NCBI GenBank assembly: GCA_031281635.1
Contig: JAITFC010000051.1
Span: forward strand, 1 to 12,762
Reading direction: 5' to 3'
DNA: 12,762 bases
Source: Puniceicoccales bacterium
Lineage (GTDB): Bacteria; Verrucomicrobiota; Verrucomicrobiia; Opitutales; JAIRLM01
In this document: piece by piece, positions 1 through 6,158 of the stretch
Numbering within the stretch: the stretch's first letter is position 1
How the letters are laid out: each line of letters starts with the position of its first letter
The notes under the pieces: generated by a model
Seen by the model: only the letters and a program-made list of their open reading frames with translations
Told to the model about the DNA's origin: nothing
The model's database searches: none
Made by a program: the position numbers and the translations under genes

Positions 1-121
<121 letters not shown>

Positions 122-269
122 AAAAGAATTTTTATGAAAATTCCTACGCTCTGCAAGAACTTTTTTTTAAAAATTTCACAAATTTTCAGCACTGCCCAGA
201 ACCTGCTTCGCCAAAGGATTGGAGTGGAACTGGGTGCAATTTGGTGCCGGTCCCCAGTGAATGGGACGT
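122..269. other. Intergenic region between gyrA 3' end and heptamer array
   Basis: This stretch holds an AT-only inverted repeat at 170-186 (arms of 7 bp, spacer CAC) and a weak 6-bp hairpin at 229-234/253-258 downstream of the gyrA stop. Neither is followed by a T-run on the minus strand, so I cannot assign a rho-independent terminator for gyrA. No convincing gene is seen. Confidence 0.5.
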
Positions 270-2720
270 CTATTCTCCCTCTTCGGCTTCGACGACCGTA
301 CTTACTCCAATGAGCGCATCACCTTGATTCAAATTGATTAGCCGCACTCCCTGCGTCGTGCGACCGATGATGCGTATATCGGATACTCGCGTGCGCACCG
401 CCTGACCTTGGCGCGTAAATAGCATAATTTCTTCGTCGTCGCGGACGCTCAGAGCGGCACAAATCGGCGCTTTGGTGCGCATGGCGATGACTCCGATTCC
501 CCCGCGATTTTGCAGGCGGTACTCTTCGTAGCGCGAACGTTTCCCGAGACCATTTTCCGTGGCCAAAAGCAGCGATGCGGACGGATCGACCACGGTGAGC
601 AGTTTTGTTTCGTCGCCGTCGCGAAGAGAAATCCCCCGAACGCCTCTGGTGTTGCGCCCCTGGACGCGCAGACATGACTCGTGAAATTTTACGGACATGC
701 CCAATTTTGTCACCAGCATCAATTCATCGTTGCCGGAAGTGAGATGCGCCGCAATGAGTTGATCTCCTTCGTCTATTTTGATGCCGATTTTCCCATTTTG
801 ACGAAAATTCGCGTATTCGTGCAGCGCCGTCTTTTTCACGACTCCTCGCCGCGTTCCCAAAACAATATTTTGGTCCGCCTGGAAGTCTTTCACGCAGAGC
901 ATGGCGGCGATGCGTTCTCCGTCCTGGGTCTCCAGCAAATGCGTCAGCGATCGTCCCCGCGCCGTCCGCGCCGCCTCGGGGATTTCGTAGACTTTCTGCA
1001 CGTAGAGACGGCCATTGCCCATGAAAAATAGGATAAAATCGTGTGTGGAAGCGGAAAAAAGATGTTCTACGCAATCGGATTCGCGTTGTCCAGCTCCGAT
1101 AACTCCCTTGCCTCCACGTTTTTGCGTATTATAGGCATCCACGGCAGTGCGCTTGATGAAACCCTCCCTGGTGATGGAGATGACGCAGCCTTCGTTGGGA
1201 ATCACGTCTTCCATGCGGAATTCCCCCTCCAGCGGAATGATTTGCGTTTTTCTTTCGTCACCGTAGCTATCTCGCAAATGTAACAATTCTTCGCGAATGA
1301 GCCCCATCAGCACGGTCGCGTCCGCCAGAATTTTTCCGTATTCCTCGATCAGCGTAAGCAATTGCGTCCTCTCGTCATCGATTTTTACGCGCTCCATTCC
1401 GGTCAATTGGTAAAGTCGCAGTTCCAGCACCGCGTCCGCCTGAGTTTCATCCAGGGGAAATAGTTCCAGCAATTTCTTTTTCGCCTCGTCCCTAGTATTT
1501 GCCGCGCGAACGATGCGCACGAATTCGTCCAAATTATCCAATGCAGTGCAAAAGCCCGCCAATATGTGTTCCCGCTCGGAGGCCTTTCGCAGTCGGAAGC
1601 GCGTGCGACGTGTGAGTACTTCGCGGCGATGTTCCAGAAATAATTCCAGCATCTCTTTGATATTCATTTGCTTGGGCCGCTTGCCGTCCAGTGCCAGCAA
1701 AATGACGCCGAAGGAACTTTCTAACGGGGTATGTTTAAATAGCTTATTGACAACGACTCTTGCCGATTCGCCCCGCTTCAATTCTAGCACAATGCGCGTA
1801 TTTTCGTCGGATTCGTCGCGAATTTCCGAGATTTCGTCGATGACTTTTTCCGTGACCAGTTGGGCGATTTTTTCTACGAGCGATGCCCGATTGACGCAGT
1901 AGGGGATTTCAGTGATAAGTACTTGTTCTCGACCATTTTTCCCTTCTTCGCAGGAAACTTTTCCACGCACGTGGACGATGCCGCGGCCCGTGCGCAAATA
2001 CTGGCGAATTCCTTCAAAGCCAACAATTTCACCACCAGTTGGAAAATCCGGTCCGTGCACAATGTCGGTTAAACTTTCCACAGATGTGTGCTGGTCATCG
2101 ATGAGGGCGACGGCGGCGTCGATAATTTCCCTGGCATTGTGCGGGGGGATATTCGTTGCCATGCCCACGGCAATTCCCGTGGAGCCATTGAGCAGCAGGT
2201 TTGGGAGAGCTCCTGGGAGAACGGTCGGTTCGAGGACACTTTCCTTGTAATTTGGCATGAAATCCACGGTCTCCTCGTCCAAGTCACGCAGCAGTTCCTC
2301 GGCGAATTTTTGCAATTTGCACTCCGTGTAGCGGTAGGCGGCGGCAGAATCTCCGTCAATGGAACCAAAATTTCCTTGTGGAAAGACAAGTGGATAGCGC
2401 ATGACCCATGACTGGGCGAGCCGCACGAGAGCATCGTAGACGGAAGCATCGCCGTGCGGGTGATAATTCTTCAGCACTTCACCGATGACGCCGGCGCACT
2501 TGTCGAATTGGCGGTTGTGCAGCAAGCCTTCCCGCAGCATGGCGTACAAAATCCTCCGCTGCACTGGCTTTAATCCGTCCCGCACGTCGGGAAGAGCCCG
2601 ACTCACAATGACCGACATGGAGTACTCCAAATAGGACGACTGCATTACCGCCACGATATTGCAATCACTCCCCCTTGGCCCCACGCCGTTTTCGTCTTTT
2701 ACAGCTACTGTTCCGTCCAT
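270..2720 (-). CDS. gyrA: DNA gyrase subunit A
   Basis: GyrA, the DNA-cleaving subunit of DNA gyrase, introduces negative supercoils with GyrB in the cytoplasm. The 816-aa protein is close to the usual family length. The breakage-reunion domain carries the HPHGD motif (88-91), the QGNFGS segment (115-120) and the catalytic Arg130-Tyr131 pair in an AAAYRYTE context. The canonical GyrA box QKRGGKG (533-539) opens the C-terminal beta-pinwheel and separates it from ParC; the tail is short and acidic (EAEEGE). The residue matching E. coli Ser83 is Ala92, while the Asp87 equivalent (Asp96) is kept. ATG 2720 is the first start after an in-frame TGA, but no good Shine-Dalgarno precedes it. Met26 is an alternative start closer to the conserved SYLEYSMSVI segment. 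gyrB is not adjacent within the window. Confidence 0.98.
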   Translation of the reverse strand: MDGTVAVKDENGVGPRGSDCNIVAVMQSSYLEYSMSVIVSRALPDVRDGLKPVQRRILYAMLREGLLHNRQFDKCAGVIGEVLKNYHPHGDASVYDALVRLAQSWVMRYPLVFPQGNFGSIDGDSAAAYRYTECKLQKFAEELLRDLDEETVDFMPNYKESVLEPTVLPGALPNLLLNGSTGIAVGMATNIPPHNAREIIDAAVALIDDQHTSVESLTDIVHGPDFPTGGEIVGFEGIRQYLRTGRGIVHVRGKVSCEEGKNGREQVLITEIPYCVNRASLVEKIAQLVTEKVIDEISEIRDESDENTRIVLELKRGESARVVVNKLFKHTPLESSFGVILLALDGKRPKQMNIKEMLELFLEHRREVLTRRTRFRLRKASEREHILAGFCTALDNLDEFVRIVRAANTRDEAKKKLLELFPLDETQADAVLELRLYQLTGMERVKIDDERTQLLTLIEEYGKILADATVLMGLIREELLHLRDSYGDERKTQIIPLEGEFRMEDVIPNEGCVISITREGFIKRTAVDAYNTQKRGGKGVIGAGQRESDCVEHLFSASTHDFILFFMGNGRLYVQKVYEIPEAARTARGRSLTHLLETQDGERIAAMLCVKDFQADQNIVLGTRRGVVKKTALHEYANFRQNGKIGIKIDEGDQLIAAHLTSGNDELMLVTKLGMSVKFHESCLRVQGRNTRGVRGISLRDGDETKLLTVVDPSASLLLATENGLGKRSRYEEYRLQNRGGIGVIAMRTKAPICAALSVRDDEEIMLFTRQGQAVRTRVSDIRIIGRTTQGVRLINLNQGDALIGVSTVVEAEEGE

Positions 2721-2818
2721 GTGCGCGCGAAGACTTGCCAGGATCCAACGAATCGCAAGGAATTTTCAGAAATTTTTTTGGTGACGGGTGTGAAACCTGC
2801 AACTGTTTGGTCCCACAT
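2705..2818 (-). CDS. Possible 37-aa leader peptide overlapping gyrA start
   Basis: A short minus-strand frame begins with ATG 2816-2818, preceded by GGAG eight nt upstream. It ends with TAG inside gyrA, overlapping the first 16 nt of that gene in another frame. The peptide begins MWDQTVAGF and ends ARTWTEQ; I recognise no family. The assigned gyrA ATG lacks an obvious ribosome-binding site, so coupling from this frame is conceivable. No attenuator-like structure or run of a single amino acid is seen. It may equally be a chance frame. Confidence 0.22.
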   Translation of the reverse strand: MWDQTVAGFTPVTKKISENSLRFVGSWQVFARTWTEQ

Positions 2819-3024
2819 AGATCTGTCTCCATTAGTAGATCTTTTAACGTACCGCAAAACAAAGAGACGAAACAAGTAAAATTTTTTAAAAATGATGCGC
2901 TCCTGTTTGTGGGTGTTATTTTTTCGTAAATTCGCCATTAGGCTCGTCTTCGGGCGATAGCAGAATCGGGCCTGAGCGACAGGCCGCTTCTGCCCCAGTT
3001 TGCCTGTCGAAATCGTATGCTATC
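2721..3024. other. Intergenic region between divergent gyrA and orphan ORF
   Basis: These 304 bases should hold the gyrA promoter (minus strand). I see an AT-rich palindromic block at about 2879-2893 (A/T runs around ATTTTTTAAAAAT) but no promoter hexamer pair clear enough to call. The possible leader frame 2705-2818 lies within it. The plus-strand frame of the following ORF is already open from 2896, so the right-hand part may be degraded coding sequence rather than a regulatory region. Confidence 0.4.
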
Positions 3025-3600
3025 GTGCCAGTGCGGCTGTGCCCCGACGCGGCGCCTAGCCCTGTCCCAGAGGCAGATGCGGTGAAACTTTTCGCAAAAA
3101 AACTATGCGGCAAATTGCGAGGTGTAGCGATCGTCGGATGGCCGCTAAGAATACGTTGCGAGTTGAATAGTCCGGAATTGCGTTTAGCGTATGCCCAAGC
3201 GCTGCAATCCGAAGGAGGGTCGGGTAAACTATTGGGGATGCTGTTTTGGCTTAAAGATAATTGTCAAGACATATCGGCGAGCCCATCTGTGGTGCTACCA
3301 AATTTCGAAATAAGCATGCTGCCAGATGTTGCTCCGAAGTTTTCCGAAAATGCAAAGCGTGCCAATGAGTCCATCTATCGTATTCTGATCGCGCAACCGA
3401 ATACTAAAGCTGATCCACTTGCAGGTCTGCTATACCGTTCTTCCGATTCAACGCTGCGTGCCAGATTTGGATGGTTGTTGCAATCGCTCGGCGATTTTGA
3501 TACTCTAGTACTTAATCATGAATACGACAAGTATGACTCAGATGGCCATGGATATGAGAGAAAAAGTGTGAATGGTGCGGCGCGTTACGCGCCGCAGTGA
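3025..3600 (+). CDS. Hypothetical orphan protein (start uncertain, possibly 5'-truncated)
   Basis: I do not recognise this 191-aa product. It is drawn from a GTG at 3025 because no in-frame ATG occurs upstream; the frame stays open back to 2896, where a TGA closes it, and no ribosome-binding site precedes the GTG. Codon use looks like real coding sequence. The N-terminus is Pro/Ala-rich, the middle mixed and probably partly helical, with no clear signal peptide or membrane segment. The last codons (encoding AARYAP) form the 5' arm, loop and 3' arm of a very GC-rich hairpin. It is convergent with the glycosyltransferase gene. It could be a remnant of a longer gene whose start was lost. Confidence 0.45.
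   Translation: MPVRLCPDAAPSPVPEADAVKLFAKKLCGKLRGVAIVGWPLRIRCELNSPELRLAYAQALQSEGGSGKLLGMLFWLKDNCQDISASPSVVLPNFEISMLPDVAPKFSENAKRANESIYRILIAQPNTKADPLAGLLYRSSDSTLRARFGWLLQSLGDFDTLVLNHEYDKYDSDGHGYERKSVNGAARYAPQ
3576..3596 (+). terminator. GC-rich hairpin over the 3' end of the orphan ORF
   Basis: GCGGCGCG (3577-3584) pairs perfectly with CGCGCCGC (3588-3595) around a TTA loop, and a flanking T-A pair makes 9 bp. The stem ends just before the TGA at 3598-3600. Downstream is only a short CTTTTG and later TTTTTA, so a classical T-tract is missing. It could end transcription between the two convergent genes. It could also be a small palindromic repeat. Confidence 0.45.
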
Positions 3601-3675
3601 AGCGCTTTTGTAGCCATTCGTTTTTATACTGGTTGAGTATCCGCTGGAAATTGCACTGGAGGATTCCCGATGTTT

Positions 3676-4956
3676 TTAGAATGTTTTCCGGAACGGCGTG
3701 ACGTCATGGCTTTTATGAAAACGCTCCAAGTGGTCAACGAAGGCTCCGTAGATATCATTCGCTGCGAAGTGGTCGCAAAATTCCTTTAAGCCGTTTTCGC
3801 CCATTAATTTACACAGCTGTGGCGTCCGCAATAGGCGATCAAAGTGCGAATGCAGCATTTCGTAGCTACCGGCCGGGAAAGTTAAGCCGCAGTTGCAACG
3901 GCTGAGCAATTCGGCGAAATCTCCCGGGAGAGAAGAGATTACTGGCACTCCCATAGAGAGAAAATCGAGCGGTTTGTTGCGGATGTCGAGTCGGTGGACA
4001 TTTTTGTACGGCAGAAGTCCGATGGATGTCACGGCGAGGAGGCGGTAGAGACTTGTCCTGTCTAACCAGCCGACAACTGTTAAATTTGGCAATTTTGGCT
4101 GATTTTTTTCAAAAAGTTGCAATCCGGGACCTTCTCCGGCAACGATAAATTGTACCGACTTCCCATGGCGGCCAAATGAATCGTACATTAGTTTCAGCAC
4201 GAGTTTCCCGTCGAAGGAAGCGCCGGCCCGGCCAATGTAAGTGACGATCATCTTGGCGTCTTCGGCATGGATGCCGCGTAAAAATTCCTTGCGATCCTCT
4301 TCGTCGGAAAAAATCTTCTTTGGAGGTTCTTCGCATCCGACTGGAAAAACCACATCCCACGGTCCCAATTTTCGGTCCGCCTGCTTCACGCCCCAGCGCA
4401 AACATTCCGTTGAAATTGCCGTTATTCCACGGGCGCGGTAGAAAATCTGCCGGGCGCGGCGGCGGTCATGGCGCAGGAACCATTTCGCGATCGGTCGCAG
4501 CAAAAAGTGCAAACTCGCCAGCAAAGAATCTGGCCAGGTGTCGCGCACGTCAACGATGAGAGGAACTCCATGGGCGTTGGCATAGTCGGCGACGCGGCGG
4601 GTAAGTCTAAGCGGCGGAACGGAACAGAGGATGACATCGGGAATGCTTTCTTCGGATATGGAGGCCGAGAAAGCATCGGCCAGTTCGCGATCGTGTTGGA
4701 AATGGTCAAAGGAAACACTTGTCCGATAGGCCGTTGGACCGTGCAAAAACCGGTAGCGCAGACGCGAACCAAATGAAACCGTTTGGCAGTCGAGAAAACG
4801 AAACGATTTTCTGAGATGATTAAAGGTTGACGTCCAACGCATTACGCAATGACCACGCTCCACAAGGCGGTTAACCAGCATTTCTGCGCGAAAACAGCGG
4901 CCATTGCCATCCACGAACGAAATCGGTTCCCCAACCTGTATTACCCAAATGTTCAT
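3676..4956 (-). CDS. Glycosyltransferase family 4 (WbuB-like)
   Basis: This is a GT-B fold, retaining glycosyltransferase likely to add a sugar from a nucleotide donor to a cell-surface glycan or O-antigen precursor at the cytoplasmic membrane face. From the ATG chosen here (426 aa) it starts MNIWVIQVGEP, then FVDGNGRCFRAEMLVNRL and MRWTSTFNH, the typical N-terminus of WbuB-type GT4 enzymes. VDVRDTWPDS lies at about 135-144, and the donor-binding half carries AGEGPG (about 273-278) and NKPLDFLSMGVPVISS (about 327-342). At the position before the Y/FLAAG-like segment, where the family usually has Glu, this protein has Asp. The frame also offers an ATG six codons upstream (4974), but family alignment favours 4956. 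Neither start has a clear ribosome-binding site. No other glycan genes are adjacent, so acceptor and sugar cannot be named. Confidence 0.88.
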   Translation of the reverse strand: MNIWVIQVGEPISFVDGNGRCFRAEMLVNRLVERGHCVMRWTSTFNHLRKSFRFLDCQTVSFGSRLRYRFLHGPTAYRTSVSFDHFQHDRELADAFSASISEESIPDVILCSVPPLRLTRRVADYANAHGVPLIVDVRDTWPDSLLASLHFLLRPIAKWFLRHDRRRARQIFYRARGITAISTECLRWGVKQADRKLGPWDVVFPVGCEEPPKKIFSDEEDRKEFLRGIHAEDAKMIVTYIGRAGASFDGKLVLKLMYDSFGRHGKSVQFIVAGEGPGLQLFEKNQPKLPNLTVVGWLDRTSLYRLLAVTSIGLLPYKNVHRLDIRNKPLDFLSMGVPVISSLPGDFAELLSRCNCGLTFPAGSYEMLHSHFDRLLRTPQLCKLMGENGLKEFCDHFAANDIYGAFVDHLERFHKSHDVTPFRKTF

Positions 4957-5126
4957 CGCGCGGACGAGTATCATTTAAAATATGCCACACTGTCCAGAAC
5001 CATTTTTGCAGTTTCACCCGCTTTCGAGCCATCTAAGAAAACGGGACCCAGACAACGCGCGATACCAAATACGACCGACCCCGATTTAGCGGCGCAAAAT
5101 TCCCGTCCTGCGCCACTAACACTATC

Positions 5127-5621
5127 TCAAACCGGAGGCGGAATTCCGGTTCGCATAGATTCTGGGTTCCCTTTTGCTGCGAAATGTTCCCGAACTTTTA
5201 TTGCGGCATTCCCGACGGCGCGTGACACCGAAATATCGCGCCCTTTATCAAGTCCATATGCTGCACCGCCACCAGCTACCACACCACCCAAGACAATAGC
5301 GGCAGGCACGATAGCAGGCAGCGATGACGGTAAAAAAATTACGACCGCCACCGCAGCTCCCCCGCCAACTATTCCACCAATAATAGCAGAGTTTCTGGCG
5401 CGGTCCTCATTGACTCTCGCATCCACGTTATTGACTCTCGTATCCACGTTATCGACTCTTTCGCCCACAGCAGCAACCGCTGTCACGAGCCTTTCATTAT
5501 CTGCCCTGAGCGCTGCCAACTCGGCTCGCACGCTCCCGAAAGCTTCCAGCAATTCACGGTTCGTCGGCTGCGCATTTCCCAAGTCAGTTTTCTCTGCCAG
5601 CGGCGCAACCTCATTCCGCAA
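5127..5621 (-). CDS. Small coiled-coil and glycine-rich membrane protein (5' end probably frameshifted)
   Basis: I do not recognise a named family. From a TTG start the product is 164 aa: a coiled coil (about 22-75) with heptads such as VDNVDTR/VNNVDAR, then two adjacent hydrophobic, glycine-rich segments (about 78-100 and 101-123), then a basic/polar tail. The layout suggests a small membrane-anchored oligomer with Gly-zipper-like helices. GAGAGG eight nt before the TTG supports that start. However, a better site exists: AAGGGG, seven nt before ATG 5656-5658, in a frame one nt off. That frame gives MDAL and then stops after 15 codons. Removing one nt near 5646 would join MDAL to ERGREAQRLRNEVAPL and continue the coiled coil. 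The gene may be frameshifted, misassembled or shifted in translation. The glycosyltransferase lies downstream on the same strand. Confidence 0.6.
   Translation of the reverse strand: MRNEVAPLAEKTDLGNAQPTNRELLEAFGSVRAELAALRADNERLVTAVAAVGERVDNVDTRVNNVDARVNEDRARNSAIIGGIVGGGAAVAVVIFLPSSLPAIVPAAIVLGGVVAGGGAAYGLDKGRDISVSRAVGNAAIKVREHFAAKGNPESMRTGIPPPV
5410..5472 (-). repeat. 21-bp tandem repeat encoding coiled-coil heptads
   Basis: Two near-identical 21-bp units (5410-5430 and 5431-5451, one mismatch) are followed by a diverged third (5452-5472). Each encodes one seven-residue heptad of the coiled coil in the small membrane protein. Unit length equal to one heptad would let the coil change length without a frameshift. 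Confidence 0.8.
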
Positions 5622-5655
5622 CCTTTGAGCCTCTCTCCCTCGTTCCTAAAGCATC

Positions 5656-5671
5656 CATTTTTATACCCCTT
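5656..5671 (-). promoter_or_regulatory. Strong ribosome-binding site with ATG, out of frame with downstream ORF
   Basis: On the minus strand AAGGGG (5666-5671) lies seven nt upstream of ATG (5656-5658), the best-spaced start in this part of the window. The frame it opens ends after 15 codons, while the long downstream frame is displaced by one nt. This is the main evidence for a disrupted 5' end of the small membrane-protein gene. Confidence 0.6.
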
Positions 5672-5784
5672 TTCTCCGAATCCAAAACCACGGACAAACA
5701 CCCGCGGAGATTCACGGCAAAAATTGAAAAAAAAGCAATGGTATTCGGAAACTTTCTTTTGTTTTGCATTTTTTTAAAATAGTG

Positions 5785-6158
5785 TCGCAACTTCCTCTGG
5801 ATGATGTGTTTGTGACTTTGCGCGACAAAATCCCAGCGCTAACTCGTTCAAATCTCCATAGATGCGCTCAGCACGGCATCTTGCACATGCTAACGAAGTT
5901 TAAACACCCGTGGACCAACGGTTTAGTGGAGCGCATGAACTGTTCCATCAAAGAGCAAACTGTGAAAATATACTTCTACGAAACGCTGAATGAACTCGGG
6001 AAGCACTTGATACTGTGGCTATTGGCGTACAATCACCAGAAAAAGCTAAGAAGCTTGCAATATCTACGCCCTATGATGTGATGCTCACAGAGTACGAGAG
6101 AGAACCTTCTCGTTTTCGAGAAAAACCGTGCTGCAACTTCACGGGACCAAGCATTTAG
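5785..6158 (+). pseudogene. IS481-family transposase remnant: internal deletion plus frameshift
   Basis: The translation keeps the family signature LPLDD...IPALTRSNLHRC (end of the N-terminal helix-turn-helix half). It then jumps directly to AQHGILHMLTKFKHPWTNG and ERMN, the C-terminal end of the DDE integrase core. The whole region with the first two catalytic Asp residues is gone; the catalytic Glu of the ERMN segment remains. In this family HGI occurs both after LHRC..R and before ..LTK, so the deletion junction (about 5865-5882) may be homology-driven. After LRP the frame is lost: shifting by one nt at 6072 recovers YDVMLTEYEREPSRF and continues to TAG 6156-6158, matching the usual C-terminus. 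The 5' end before 5785 is also lost. It is inactive, and I see no intact inverted-repeat pair. Confidence 0.85.

Noticed and set aside
229..258. 6-bp hairpin just downstream of the gyrA stop as terminator
   Set aside because: The stem is short, the loop is 18 nt and no T-run follows on the minus strand.
134..313. 59-codon plus-strand frame starting MKIPTLCKN
   Set aside because: It overlaps the 3' end of gyrA by 44 nt, has only a weak A-rich upstream region and resembles no known family.
4849..5628. 259-aa plus-strand frame rich in Thr, Ala, Pro and Ser
   Set aside because: It is antisense to the N-terminus of the recognisable glycosyltransferase and to the coiled-coil/membrane gene. Its composition is what complementing Gly/Val/Ala-rich coding sequence produces.
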